Below are positions 1 through 8,895 of a stretch of DNA of 64,000 nt, piece by piece. Each line of letters begins with the position of its first letter. Positions within the stretch are counted from its first letter, which is position 1. Source of the DNA: Streptomyces verrucosisporus (lineage in GTDB: Bacteria; Actinomycetota; Actinomycetes; Streptomycetales; Streptomycetaceae). Location: contig NZ_JADEYH010000001.1 in NCBI RefSeq assembly GCF_017114865.1, forward strand, positions 124,001 through 188,000, written 5' to 3'. A program made the position numbers and the translations under genes. Below the pieces are notes generated by a model. It did no database searches. It saw nothing but the letters and a program-made list of their open reading frames with translations, and was not told the DNA's origin.

Positions 1-638
1 CGCCGCAGAACGCGCAGCGAGCGGAGGGCGCGCTCCTCGGCGAAGGCGCCGGAGGCCAGCGCGCGGCGGTGGATGCGGTGGGGCGCCTGGCCGCCGTCGG
101 CCGGGTCCGGGAAGACGTCGTGGATGACCAGCAGCCCGCCCTCGGCCAGGTGCGGGACCCAGCCCTCGTAGTCGGCACTCGCGTGCTCGTCGGTGTGCCC
201 GCCGTCGACGAAGACCAGGCCGAGCCGCCCGCCCCACACCGACGCCGCCCGCGGCGAGTGCCCGACGAGTGCGACGACGTACTCCTCCAGCCCGGCGGCG
301 TGCAGGGTGCGGCGGAAGAAGGGCAGGGTGTCCATCAGCCCCACCTCGGGATCCACCAGGGAGGGGTCGTGGTACTCCCAGCCCGGCTGCTGCTCCTCGC
401 TGCCCCGGTGGTGGTCCAGGGTCAGGACGGTCACGTCGCCGTCCGCGCGGCGGGCGGCGTCGGCCAGCAGGATGGTGGAGCGGCCGCAGTACGTGCCGAT
501 CTCCAGCAGCGGCAGCCCCAGCCGCGCCGCGTCGCGGGCGGCGGCGTACAGCGCCATTCCCTCGTCGGCGGGCATGAAGCCCTTGGCCGCCTCGAAGGCG
601 GCGACGACCTCGGGCGCGGGTCGCGCTGCGACATCCAT
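1..638 (-). CDS. class I SAM-dependent methyltransferase, 3' end outside the window
   Basis: The reverse strand reads from an ATG at 638 through 212 codons to the window edge without a stop, so the C-terminus is missing. A Rossmann-type SAM-binding motif I is visible at about residues 46-54 (EIGTYCGRS). An acidic stretch GLVFVDGGHTDEHA and an HDVFPDP motif follow, as in small-molecule O-methyltransferase-like proteins. Substrate cannot be read from sequence. It is probably a single-gene unit, because about 200 bases with a strong hairpin separate it from the next gene upstream. Confidence 0.8.
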   Translation of the reverse strand, partial: MDVAARPAPEVVAAFEAAKGFMPADEGMALYAAARDAARLGLPLLEIGTYCGRSTILLADAARRADGDVTVLTLDHHRGSEEQQPGWEYHDPSLVDPEVGLMDTLPFFRRTLHAAGLEEYVVALVGHSPRAASVWGGRLGLVFVDGGHTDEHASADYEGWVPHLAEGGLLVIHDVFPDPADGGQAPHRIHRRALASGAFAEERALRSLRVLR

Positions 639-778
639 GGGCTCGGCCTCCCTGACCTGTGGTGCGGCCGACCATGCTGCCCCACGCGCCCTCCGGCCGG
701 TGAGGCGGGTGGGCGCGGTGTACGGGAGCGCGCCCCCGCGTCCGGCTCCGCGCGCCCCCGCGTCCGGCGGACGGAGCG

Positions 779-818
779 GGGCCCCGGGCGCCGCGCGGGA
801 CCGCGGCGCCCGGGGCCC
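779..818 (-). terminator. strong GC hairpin downstream of the small gene at 841-999
   Basis: A perfect 17-bp inverted repeat (779-795 and 802-818) with a six-base loop lies just 3' of the small reverse-strand gene. There is no clear U-tract, which is common for Streptomyces terminators. The rest of 639-840 shows no gene. Confidence 0.6.
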
Positions 819-840
819 GAAGGGACGTGCCGGGGCGGGC

Positions 841-999
841 TCAGTCCTCCAGAGGCTCCTGCCCGGCGGGGCGGCGGTGGCGTCCCCGCACGGGCACCGA
901 GGCCTCCTCGCCGACGGCGGCCGGGCCGCGGTGCCGGCCGTGCTGCTCGCCGGTCCCGGCGCTCGTCTCGCTGCTCGTCTCGGTCTGGGTCTGGGACAT
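841..999 (-). CDS. small hydrophilic protein of unknown function, 52 aa
   Basis: The ORF is open from 1080, but the start is placed at the ATG at 999 because a GGAG sits ten bases upstream and the protein then begins MSQTQTETS. The product is rich in Thr, Ser, Glu, Arg and His, has no membrane segment or signal peptide, and looks disordered with a basic C-terminal half. I do not recognise a family. An inverted repeat at 1047-1069 lies about 50 bases upstream of this start, where a promoter or operator would be expected. Confidence 0.5.
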   Translation of the reverse strand: MSQTQTETSSETSAGTGEQHGRHRGPAAVGEEASVPVRGRHRRPAGQEPLED

Positions 1000-1046
1000 C
1001 GCGGGAATACTCCGTGGATTCGAGGCTTCTTCCTCCGTACCCGACC

Positions 1047-1069
1047 AGATCGTAGTAGTCCTACGATCT
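1047..1069. promoter_or_regulatory. perfect inverted repeat upstream of the small gene
   Basis: Nine-base arms AGATCGTAG and CTACGATCT are separated by TAGTC. The site overlaps the last codons of the upstream reverse-strand gene and precedes the small ORF by about 50 bases. It is A+T-rich compared with its surroundings, which fits an operator better than a GC terminator hairpin. I cannot match it to a known Streptomyces regulator. Confidence 0.4.
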
Positions 1070-2317
1070 TCGTTCCGCATCTTTCCGGGCCAGTGGCGCC
1101 TGCTGGAGGGGCACCGGCGTGAAGGCCGCCGCCCGCACCGCGAGCGGACCGCCGCCCTCCGCCGAACCGCCCTCCGCCGGGCCGCCCGCCGAACCGCTCC
1201 CCACCGGGCCGCCGTCCTGTGCCGGGCCCCCTTCCGAGGCGGGCTCCGCGCGACGCCGGGCCGGTGGCGGCCCGGGCTCCGAAGACGGCGTGATCCGGGC
1301 CAGACCGCACTGCGTCCGGCCCGCCCGGCCGCCGGCGCACGGCAGCCGCAGTTCGCCCTCCGCCGTCCACAGACCCGTCCCCCGCACCCACCCCACCGGG
1401 GCGGGCAGATGCCGCAGCCGCCGCTGGGAGGGGCGCCACACGGCCACCCACGTCCCGTTCGGGCCGTCCGCGCGCAGCGCCACCGCGCAGCCCTCGGGGG
1501 TGAGGGCCTGGCCGGGCTGGACGGCGAACGGGGTCAGCGCGACGCCCGGCGGGCGCAGGGCGTCGGGGAAGCGCACGGGCCGGTGGCTGCCGAGCACGCC
1601 CCAGCCCAGCCGCGCCTCGCCCGGCGCGTCGGAGCGCAGGAGCAGCAGACCGCTGTCCGGGTCGGCCAGCAGCAGCCGGTCGTCGCTGTCGTCGGTGAGC
1701 TCCAGCAGCGGGAAGACCTCACCGCCACGCCCCAGATCGACGGCGACGGTCTTGGTGCGGCCGGCGGCGTCGGTGCGGTCCAGGGCCAGCAGGCGCCCCT
1801 CGCGATCCAGCCAGGCGCCGCCCGAGCAGCGGCCGGACACCTCGGCGACCGGCTCCGGGCCGCGGGGGCCGCCGTGCACCAGCCACACCGTCGCCCCGTG
1901 CTCGCCGGGCGCGAGCGCGTGGACCGGTGAGCCGTACGAGCCGTACGGTGCGTACGGGACGGGCGGCAGCAGCCGCAGCCCCTCGCAGTCCACCGAACCC
2001 AGCGGAAGCTCGCCGGTGCCCGGGCCGGCGGGGTAGAGCAGCGCGAGGTGGCCCCGGCCGCCGGCCGCACGGCAGATCAGCACCCGCCCGTCGGGCAGCG
2101 GCAGCACCTGGGCGTCCGGCTCCTCCGGGCGGGGCCCCGGCAGCGGGACCGCGTACGGCTCCGGGCCGTCCAGCGTCCAGCGCTCCGGGATCCGGCCGCG
2201 CCCGTCCCCGGCCGGCGCGAGCCGGGCCGCGTAGGAGCCGTCCGCGGTGATCGTGAGGCCGGGACGCGCCGCGCTCGCGCCCTCACTCCGGGCGGCCTCG
2301 ACGGTACTGATGGTCAT
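1061..2317 (-). CDS. hypothetical protein, possible beta-propeller-like repeats
   Basis: The start is placed at the ATG at 2317, because GGAGGTGA lies seven bases upstream; the longer reading frame from 2512 runs through the divergent promoter region. The 418-aa product begins MTISTVEAA and contains repeated short strands with patterns such as DGRVLICRA, LDREGRLLALDRT and ADPDSGLLLLRSD, which suggest a WD- or NHL-like propeller. The last 70 residues are low-complexity Gly/Pro/Ala. It has no signal peptide. It is divergent from the nif3 operon. Function is unknown. Confidence 0.7.
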   Translation of the reverse strand: MTISTVEAARSEGASAARPGLTITADGSYAARLAPAGDGRGRIPERWTLDGPEPYAVPLPGPRPEEPDAQVLPLPDGRVLICRAAGGRGHLALLYPAGPGTGELPLGSVDCEGLRLLPPVPYAPYGSYGSPVHALAPGEHGATVWLVHGGPRGPEPVAEVSGRCSGGAWLDREGRLLALDRTDAAGRTKTVAVDLGRGGEVFPLLELTDDSDDRLLLADPDSGLLLLRSDAPGEARLGWGVLGSHRPVRFPDALRPPGVALTPFAVQPGQALTPEGCAVALRADGPNGTWVAVWRPSQRRLRHLPAPVGWVRGTGLWTAEGELRLPCAGGRAGRTQCGLARITPSSEPGPPPARRRAEPASEGGPAQDGGPVGSGSAGGPAEGGSAEGGGPLAVRAAAFTPVPLQQAPLARKDAERRS

Positions 2318-2489
2318 CGGTCCGTCACCTCCGGTCAGGACGGTAGTTTTCGCGCCCTCCGCCGGACGGCCCGAGCCGGGTGCCTTCACACGTACGGGGG
2401 ACGGCGGCCCGTTTCGCGGGGAGAGGAGGCGCCCGGTGTGCTCCGCCCGGCCCCGCACACCGGGGCGCACGGCAGGTAACCTCTCACCC

Positions 2490-3377
2490 GTGCCTGCACT
2501 CTCCGATGTCATCGCCGCACTCGACGAACTGTGGCCCCCCGAGCGGGCCGAGCAGTGGGACGCCGTCGGAACGGTCTGCGGAGACCCCGGCGCCGAGGTC
2601 GGCCGGGTGCTGATCGCCGTCGACCCGGTGCAGGAGACCGCCGACGAGGCGGTGGAGCTCGGCGCCGACCTGCTGCTGACCCACCACCCCCTCTATCTGC
2701 GCGGCACCACCACGGTCTTCGCCGGCGCCTTCAAGGGCCGGGTCGTGCACGACCTGATCCGGGCCGGCGCCGCCCTCCACGTGGCGCACACCAATGCCGA
2801 CCGCGCCGACCCCGGGGTCTCCGACGCCCTCGCCCGGGCCCTCGGCCTGCGGATCACCGGCCCGCTGGTGCCCGACCCCACCGACCCGGCCGGACGGCGG
2901 GGCCTGGGCCGGATCTGCGAACTGGACGCCCCCGAGCCGCTGGCCCGCTTCGCCGAGCGGGTGGCCGCGCGGCTGCCCGCCACCGCGCAGGGCGTGCGGG
3001 CCGCCGGCGACCCGGACCGGCCGGTTCGCACCGTCGCGGTCTGCGGCGGCTCCGGCGACAGCCTCTTCGACCAGGTGCGGGCCGCCGGCGTCGACGCCTA
3101 CGTCACCGCCGACCTGCGCCACCACCCGGCCTCGGAGGCCGTGCAGCACGGCGGCCCCCGCACGGGGCCGGCGCTGGTGGACGCCGCGCACTGGGCCACC
3201 GAGTGGCCCTGGTGCGAGCAGGCCGCCGCCCAGCTCGAAGCGGTGTCCCGGCGGCACGGCTGGGGGCTGCGCGTCCACGTCTCCCGCACGGTCACCGACC
3301 CCTGGACCGTCCACGCGGCGTCCGCCCCCGCCCAGGGCGCCGCCCCCGCAACCACCATCACAGGAGCCCCCAACTGA
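2490..3377 (+). CDS. Nif3-like dinuclear metal-centre protein
   Basis: This encodes a 295-aa Nif3/YbgI-family protein. The metal-binding motifs LLLTHHPLYLRG near residue 72 and ADLRHHP in the C-terminal half are both present, as is the N-terminal EQWDAVG motif. The family is widely conserved with a dinuclear metal site; GTP cyclohydrolase or hydrolase roles have been suggested but not settled. The start is the GTG at 2490. It is the first gene of a tightly overlapping operon: its TGA stop overlaps the CTG start of the zinc-ribbon gene. Confidence 0.9.
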   Translation: MPALSDVIAALDELWPPERAEQWDAVGTVCGDPGAEVGRVLIAVDPVQETADEAVELGADLLLTHHPLYLRGTTTVFAGAFKGRVVHDLIRAGAALHVAHTNADRADPGVSDALARALGLRITGPLVPDPTDPAGRRGLGRICELDAPEPLARFAERVAARLPATAQGVRAAGDPDRPVRTVAVCGGSGDSLFDQVRAAGVDAYVTADLRHHPASEAVQHGGPRTGPALVDAAHWATEWPWCEQAAAQLEAVSRRHGWGLRVHVSRTVTDPWTVHAASAPAQGAAPATTITGAPN

Positions 3378-4117
3378 ACGCCGAGCCCGCCGACCAGATC
3401 CGCCTCCTCGACGTCCAGGCCCTCGACGTCCGGCTCAGCCAGCTCGCCCACCGGCGGAAGAACCTGCCGGAGCACGCCGAGATCGAGGGACTGACCGCCG
3501 ACCTCGCCCAGGTGCGCGACCTGCTGGTCGCCGCCCGCACCGAGGAGAGCGACACCGCCCGCGAGCAGACCAAGGCCGAGCAGGACGTCGACCAGGTGCG
3601 CAAGCGCGCCGCCCGCGACCAGCAGCGCCTGGACTCCGGCGCGGTCACCTCGCCCAAGGACCTGGAGAACCTCCAGCGCGAGATCGCCTCCCTCTCGCGG
3701 CGCCAGAGCGACCTGGAGGACGTCGTGCTGGAGATCATGGAGCGCCGCGAGTCAGCCCAGGAGCGTGCGGCCGAGCTGGCGCAGCGGGCCGACTCCGTCC
3801 AGGCCCGGATCGACGACGCGGCGGCGCGGCGCGACGCGGCGCTGACGGAGATCGACGCCGAGACCGCCGCCGTCACCAAGGAACGCCAGGTCGTGGCCGC
3901 CTCCGTCCCGGCCGACCTGATCAAGCTCTACGACAAGCTGCGCGAGCAGCAGGGCGGCGTCGGCGCGGCCCGCCTCTACCAGCGGCGCTGCGAGGGCTGC
4001 CGCCTGGAGCTGAACATCACCGAGCTGAACGAGATCCGCCAGGCCCCGGCCGACGCGGTGGTGCGCTGCGAGAACTGCCGCCGGATCCTGGTGCGCACCC
4101 CCGAGTCGGGACTGTGA
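3374..4117 (+). CDS. coiled-coil protein with C-terminal C4 zinc ribbon, CTG start
   Basis: The 247-aa product has a long N-terminal coiled coil (about residues 15-175) and a C-terminal zinc ribbon with CEGCRLELN and CENCRRIL, giving a C-x2-C ... C-x2-C ligand set. No ATG, GTG or TTG exists in frame near the 5' end; the next candidate is a GTG about 46 codons in, which would remove conserved coiled coil. A CTG at 3374 sits seven bases after GGAG (3363-3366) and overlaps the Nif3 stop as CTGA. I therefore assign CTG as the start. The family is a universal actinobacterial neighbour of nif3; its function is not established. Confidence 0.88.
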   Translation: MNAEPADQIRLLDVQALDVRLSQLAHRRKNLPEHAEIEGLTADLAQVRDLLVAARTEESDTAREQTKAEQDVDQVRKRAARDQQRLDSGAVTSPKDLENLQREIASLSRRQSDLEDVVLEIMERRESAQERAAELAQRADSVQARIDDAAARRDAALTEIDAETAAVTKERQVVAASVPADLIKLYDKLREQQGGVGAARLYQRRCEGCRLELNITELNEIRQAPADAVVRCENCRRILVRTPESGL

Positions 4118-5529
4118 TGCCGGAGCCCCAGCAGGCCCCGGGCTCCCCGGACTCCCGCAGGACCTTCGTCGTCGAGGCCGACGGCGGCTCCCGCGGCAAC
4201 CCCGGCCCGGCAGGCTACGGCGCGGTCGTCCGCGACGCCGGGACGGGGCGGACGCTGTCGGAGGCGGCCGAGTACATCGGCACCGCCACCAACAACGTCG
4301 CCGAGTACCGGGGCCTGATCGCCGGGCTGCGCGCGGCCCACGCGCTCGACCCGCGGGCCCTGGTGAGGGTGCGGATGGACTCCAAGCTGGTCGTCGAGCA
4401 GATGTCGGGCCGCTGGAAGATCAAGCACCCCGCCATGCGCCCGCTGGCGCTGGAGGCCGCCTCCGTCTTCCCGCCGGAGTCGGTCACCTACCAGTGGATC
4501 CCGCGCGAGGAGAACAAGCACGCCGACCGGCTGGCGAACGAGGCCATGGACGCCGGACGCCGCGGCCGGGAGTGGCGCCCGGCCGACTCCACCGCCGAAC
4601 TCGACGCCGGCGCCCACGCCGACACCCTCCCCGGCCTCCCCGGCACCTCAGTGGCCTCCGGGGCCCCGGCGGCCACTCCCGAGAGCTCGGCCGGGGCGCG
4701 GGCGGCGGCGCGGGCCGCCGTACGCCAGGCCGTACGGGAGACCCACCGCACGGCCGCCGCCGACGGGCGGGGCGCCGGGACGGACGCCCCGACGGCCCTG
4801 ACCGCGGCCGACGAACTGCCCGTGGAACCCGCGGGACCCGCGGACCGGGCCGTGCCCGCCGGACGGGGGGAGCCGAGCACCCCGCAGACGGGCTGGGGCG
4901 CCGACATGGGCACCCCCACCACCCTCGTCCTGCTGCGCCACGGCGAGACCCCGCTCACCCCCCTCAAGCGGTTCTCCGGCAGCGGCGGCACCGACCCGGA
5001 GCTGTCGGCGACCGGGCTGCGCCAGGCCGAGGCGGCCGCCTCGGCCCTCGCGGCGCGCGGCACCGTCCAGCAGGTGATCAGCTCGCCGCTGGTGCGCTGC
5101 CGCCGGACCGCGCGGGCGGTCGCCGACCGGCTGGGGCTGGGGGTCGAGGTCGAACACGACCTGCGCGAGGCCGACTTCGGCGCCTGGGAGGGGCTGACCT
5201 TCGCCGAGGTCCGCGAACGGTACCCCGACGACCTGGACGCCTGGCTGGCCTCGCCCGAGGCCGCGCCCACCGGCGGCGAGTCCTTCGCCCGCGTCATCCG
5301 CCGCGTCGAGGCCGCCCGCGACCGGATCCTGGCCCGCCACGCCGGCCGCACGGTGCTGCTGGTCACCCATGTCACACCGGTCAAGGTGCTGGCGTGCACG
5401 GCCCTGGGCGCACCGCCCGAGGCGCTGTTCCGCATGGAGCTGTCGGCGGCCTCGCTGTCGGCGGTGGCGTACTACGCGGACGGCAACGCCTCGCTGCGGC
5501 TGCTCAACGACACCGGCCACCTGCGCTGA
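4117..5529 (+). CDS. bifunctional RNase H / acid phosphatase
   Basis: The 470-aa protein has an N-terminal RNase HI domain with catalytic acids at D22 (EADGGSRGNPG), E63, D88 and D137 (NKHADRLANEA), a Pro/Ala-rich linker at about 155-262, and a C-terminal histidine-phosphatase domain with LLRHGET (H275) and LLVTHVTP. In mycobacteria the homologous fusion removes RNA from RNA-DNA hybrids and has acid phosphatase activity on alpha-ribazole phosphate. Its ATG overlaps the TGA of the zinc-ribbon gene by one base, so translation is likely coupled. Its 3' end overlaps the convergent aldolase gene by 26 bases. Confidence 0.93.
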   Translation: MPEPQQAPGSPDSRRTFVVEADGGSRGNPGPAGYGAVVRDAGTGRTLSEAAEYIGTATNNVAEYRGLIAGLRAAHALDPRALVRVRMDSKLVVEQMSGRWKIKHPAMRPLALEAASVFPPESVTYQWIPREENKHADRLANEAMDAGRRGREWRPADSTAELDAGAHADTLPGLPGTSVASGAPAATPESSAGARAAARAAVRQAVRETHRTAAADGRGAGTDAPTALTAADELPVEPAGPADRAVPAGRGEPSTPQTGWGADMGTPTTLVLLRHGETPLTPLKRFSGSGGTDPELSATGLRQAEAAASALAARGTVQQVISSPLVRCRRTARAVADRLGLGVEVEHDLREADFGAWEGLTFAEVRERYPDDLDAWLASPEAAPTGGESFARVIRRVEAARDRILARHAGRTVLLVTHVTPVKVLACTALGAPPEALFRMELSAASLSAVAYYADGNASLRLLNDTGHLR

Positions 5530-6244
5530 CGTCCCCGCTGCCCCTGCTGCCCTCGCCGCCGCCCGTACCGCCCGCGCCGCCGCCCGTACCCGCGCTCGCG
5601 CCCAGCTGGGCCGCCTCGCGGGCCAGGCGCTCGATCCGGCCCCAGTCCCGCGCCCGCACCGCCTCCGGCGGCAGCATCCAACTGCCGCCCACACAGGAGA
5701 CGTTGGGCAGCGCCAGATAGTCCGCCGCCGAATCCGGCCCGATGCCGCCCGTCGGGCAGAACCGGGCCCGGGGCAGCGGCGAGGCCAGCGCCCTCAGATA
5801 CGCCGGCCCGCCCGCGGCCCGGGCCGGGAAGAACTTCATCTCCTCCACCCCGCGCTCCAGCAGCGCCATGACCTCCGAGGCGGTGCAGACCCCCGGCAGC
5901 AGCGGCACGCCCGCCTCCCGCGCCGCCGCCAGCAGCCGGTCCGTCCAGCCGGGGCTGACCAGGAATCGGGCGCCGGCGTCCCGCGCCGCCACCGCCTGCT
6001 GCGGGGTGAGCACCGTGCCCGCGCCGACCACGGCCCGCGGCACCTCCGCCGCGACCCGGCGCACCGCCTCCAGGGCGTCTGCCGTCCGCAGCGTGATCTC
6101 GACCGCCCGCAGCCCGCCCGCCACCAGAGCCCGCGCCAGGGGGACGGCCTCGGCCGGGTCGGCCCCGCCGTCGAGGACGACGACCGGCAGTACGGGGCCC
6201 AGGGCGAGTACGGAGGGCAGGGGCGCGTCCGCGATGGCTGTCAT
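5504..6244 (-). CDS. eda: KDPG / 4-hydroxy-2-oxoglutarate aldolase
   Basis: The 246-aa protein shows the class I aldolase signature: VEITLRT with the catalytic Glu, GAGTVLT, and the Schiff-base lysine in EEMKFFPA. The family cleaves 2-keto-3-deoxy-6-phosphogluconate to pyruvate and glyceraldehyde 3-phosphate, or 4-hydroxy-2-oxoglutarate to pyruvate and glyoxylate. The ATG at 6244 is preceded by GGCAGG at about nine bases; an alternative ATG lies at 6253. The C-terminal 30 residues are a Gly/Ser-rich tail that overlaps the 3' end of the RNase H gene. No Entner-Doudoroff dehydratase gene is nearby. Confidence 0.9.
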   Translation of the reverse strand: MTAIADAPLPSVLALGPVLPVVVLDGGADPAEAVPLARALVAGGLRAVEITLRTADALEAVRRVAAEVPRAVVGAGTVLTPQQAVAARDAGARFLVSPGWTDRLLAAAREAGVPLLPGVCTASEVMALLERGVEEMKFFPARAAGGPAYLRALASPLPRARFCPTGGIGPDSAADYLALPNVSCVGGSWMLPPEAVRARDWGRIERLAREAAQLGASAGTGGGAGGTGGGEGSRGSGDVSAGGRCR

Positions 6245-6323
6245 GGCGGCCATCCTGCCCACCCCGCCCACACACCGCAACGCTCGTTGCGCACCACGCA
6301 ACGAGCCGGATCTCCGGGCCCCG

Positions 6324-7121
6324 TCAGAGCTCGGTGACCACCACGTCCAGCCGCCACGGCGTCCCGCCCTTCGCCGGAGGCTCCACCTCCACCGTGTACC
6401 CCAGGCCGCGCAGCGCCTCGGCCAGCTCCGCCGGGCCGCCCGGCTCCAGGCCCTCGTGCAGCAGCGCGCGCACCATCCGCCCCTTGGTGGCCTTGTTGAA
6501 GTGGCTGACCACCGACCGCTTCTCCACACCGCCGACGATCCTCGACTGAAGCACCCGCACCGTCGCCGTCCGCCCGGCGAGAGCCCCCTTCGGCTTCCAC
6601 ATCGCCCCGTACGCCGCCGACCGCAGATCCAGCACCAGCCCCTCGCCCGCCGCCTCGGGCAGCACCGACTCCAGCGGCTCCCGCCAGTACCGGCCCAGCG
6701 GGCCCAGCGCCGGCAGCCGCACCCCGCCCGAGCAGCGGTAGGGCGGAATCGGGTCGCCGATCCGCACCGCGCCCCACAGCCCGGAGAACACCAGCAGCCA
6801 CTGCCCGGCCCGCTCCCGCGCCGCCGCGTCCAGCGTGGCCAGGTCCAGCGCGTCGTAGAGCACACCGGTGTAGACCTCGCCGGCGGGACGCGTCGGGGCC
6901 GCGCGCAGTCCTGCGTTCCTCGCCACCTCGCCGCGCAGCCCCTCGCTCAGCCCCAGCACCTCGCGCGCCTTGTCCTCGTCGGCCGAGCACAGCTCCACCA
7001 GCTCCGCCAGCACCGCCTCCCGCGCGGCCGTCAGCCCCGGCAGCGACAGCGCCCCCGGATCGAGCGCGGGACCGGACGCCCCGGCGGCCTTCCCCTCGGA
7101 CGGCGGCAGCAGTACGAGCAC
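6324..7121 (-). CDS. yaaA: peroxide stress protein YaaA
   Basis: The 265-aa protein matches the YaaA/DUF328 family: it starts VLVLLPPSEGK and carries VYTGVLYDALD, LVFSGLWGAVR, MWKPKGAL and the C-terminal VVSHFNKATKGRMVRAL. In E. coli YaaA lowers free intracellular iron during hydrogen peroxide stress. The GTG at 7121 is chosen because AGGAGA lies eight bases upstream and family members begin at this point; the frame is open back to 7151. It lies 79 bases upstream of the aldolase gene on the same strand, so the two may share a transcript. Confidence 0.92.
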   Translation of the reverse strand: MLVLLPPSEGKAAGASGPALDPGALSLPGLTAAREAVLAELVELCSADEDKAREVLGLSEGLRGEVARNAGLRAAPTRPAGEVYTGVLYDALDLATLDAAARERAGQWLLVFSGLWGAVRIGDPIPPYRCSGGVRLPALGPLGRYWREPLESVLPEAAGEGLVLDLRSAAYGAMWKPKGALAGRTATVRVLQSRIVGGVEKRSVVSHFNKATKGRMVRALLHEGLEPGGPAELAEALRGLGYTVEVEPPAKGGTPWRLDVVVTEL

Positions 7122-7271
7122 GGTGGTTCTCCTCACAGGCGGTACACGCACCGGGTCGCGTTCCTCCGCGCCGACGCCACAGCAGCGTATGCGCTCCTCC
7201 CACCCGGTCGCCCCGTCGCCCCGCCGCCCGGCAGGGGCATCGGATCCGGCCGGTGCGGTACCCGGTGCGGC

Positions 7272-8642
7272 GTGAACCCTCTTCAGCGCAACCGGAAGGC
7301 CCGCGCGGCGTCCTCCCGCTCACCGCTGTGGGTGTGGCCGACCACCGGGGGCGCCGTCGCCCTGGCCGCCGCGATCCTCCTGGAACAGTTCCGGCCCCGG
7401 CGCGGAACCGGTCCGGCCAACCTCTGGCCGGGCGGTCACGAGTCGGCCTCCTCGATGCTCCAGGTGGTGGCCACCTCCTCGGTCACGGTGGCGACCCTGT
7501 CCCTCAGCGTCACCGTGGTCACGCTGCAACTGGCCTCCCAGCAGTTCTCCCCGAGGCTGCTGCGGCGCTACGCCCACGACCCGGTACTCAAGGCCGTCCT
7601 GACGGTGCTGCTCACGACCCTGGTGTTCGCGCTGGCCACCCTGGCCTTCATGAGGTCGGGGGAGGCGCTGCCGGTGGTGTCCCTGGTCCTCGCCTCCGTG
7701 CTCGGCGTGGCCTCGCTGGCGGCCGTGCTCGGCTTCCTCAACCACATCATCCGCAGACTGCGGGTGGACTCCATGATGCTCGACACCCACCGGGAGACCA
7801 GCGACGCGATCCGCGGACGCCATCCCGCCCGCGACGCCCCCTCCCCGCACGCGCCGGATCCGGACCCGGCGCGCGGCGCGGTGGTACGCGCCCGCCGCAG
7901 CGGCTTCCTGCGGCTGACCGACGCACGGGCCCTGGTGGCGGGCGCGCGCCGCACCGACACCTTCGTCCGGATCGGCGTCCGGCCCGGCGACCTGATCGTG
8001 GCCGGGAACCCGGTCGCGGTGGTGTGGGCGCGCGACCCCGCCGGCGCGGTCCCCGACCCGGGGGCCGACGGCACCGCCGAGGAGATCGAGGCGGCCCTGA
8101 GGACCGGCTTCGAGCGGACCCCCGACCAGGACGTCGCCTTCGGCTTCCGGCAGCTGGAGGACATCGCGGTCAAGGCGATGTCCCCGGGGATCAACGACCC
8201 CGTCACCGCGTGCACCGCCGTCGGCCATATGGCCGACCTGCTGGTGCGGCTGGCCGGCCGCCGGCTGGGGGACGTCCCGCACGAGGACGAGGACGGCACC
8301 GTGCGGGTGGTCGTGCCGGACCGGGACCTGCGCTACTACCTCGACCTGGCCTGCGGGCAGCTCAGGCGCTACTCCTCGGGCGAACCCTCCGTGCTCGCCG
8401 CCCTGCTGCGCATGCTCCGCGACCTGGCCGCGGCGGTACACGAGGCGGGCGGGAAAGGCGGCGGGGCGGACGCGGCCGAGGTCCGGCGGGCGGCGGAGCT
8501 GATCATGGACACGATGGACTCCTCCGTCGGCCCGGCGGACGCCGCGCAGGTGCACGACCTGAACGGACGCGTCCTGGCGGCGCTGGAAGGACGTCTCCTC
8601 GACGCCTACGCCGACCGCAGCGGCGAGACGCGGTCGGTGTGA
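7272..8642 (+). CDS. DUF2254 family membrane protein
   Basis: The 456-aa product has four predicted membrane segments in its first 160 residues (WVWPTTGGAVALAAAILL, SVTVATLSLSVTVVTLQLA, AVLTVLLTTLVFALATLAF, VVSLVLASVLGVASLAAVL) followed by a soluble domain with GFRQLEDIAVKAMSPGINDP, the hallmark of DUF2254. The function of the family is unknown. The start is the GTG at 7272; it lacks a good Shine-Dalgarno, so the true start could differ by a few codons. It is transcribed divergently from yaaA. Confidence 0.85.
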   Translation: MNPLQRNRKARAASSRSPLWVWPTTGGAVALAAAILLEQFRPRRGTGPANLWPGGHESASSMLQVVATSSVTVATLSLSVTVVTLQLASQQFSPRLLRRYAHDPVLKAVLTVLLTTLVFALATLAFMRSGEALPVVSLVLASVLGVASLAAVLGFLNHIIRRLRVDSMMLDTHRETSDAIRGRHPARDAPSPHAPDPDPARGAVVRARRSGFLRLTDARALVAGARRTDTFVRIGVRPGDLIVAGNPVAVVWARDPAGAVPDPGADGTAEEIEAALRTGFERTPDQDVAFGFRQLEDIAVKAMSPGINDPVTACTAVGHMADLLVRLAGRRLGDVPHEDEDGTVRVVVPDRDLRYYLDLACGQLRRYSSGEPSVLAALLRMLRDLAAAVHEAGGKGGGADAAEVRRAAELIMDTMDSSVGPADAAQVHDLNGRVLAALEGRLLDAYADRSGETRSV

Positions 8643-8702
8643 CGCGGTCGGTGCGACCCCGGTGCGGCGTACCCGGCGCGACGGCCGGCCGGGCCCGGGC
8701 GC

Positions 8703-8813
8703 CTACCGAAACCCCGTCCCCGCCCCCGCCCGCAGCGCGGCCACCGCCGCTCGCGGATCCTCGGCGTACAGCCGCAGCACCCGCGCCCGCGCGGCCGGCT
8801 CGCCGATCCTCAT
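8703..8813 (-). CDS. possible 36-aa ORF beside rnpB
   Basis: A reverse-strand ORF starts at the ATG at 8813 and encodes MRIGEPAARARVLRLYAEDP..., with strong third-position G/C and an upstream in-frame extension of 11 codons before a stop. It could be a genuine small helical protein or the remnant of a longer gene. There is no strong Shine-Dalgarno (AGGGG lies about 14 bases upstream). The remaining intergenic DNA from 8643 to 8895 shows nothing else. Confidence 0.2.
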   Translation of the reverse strand: MRIGEPAARARVLRLYAEDPRAAVAALRAGAGTGFR

Positions 8814-8895
8814 GGCGCGAGTGAACCCCTTGACGTCGCGGCATGGTCAAGGCGCGGTCCGCGCCGCGTACGGCGGCGGGATAGCATGGGCGGTA

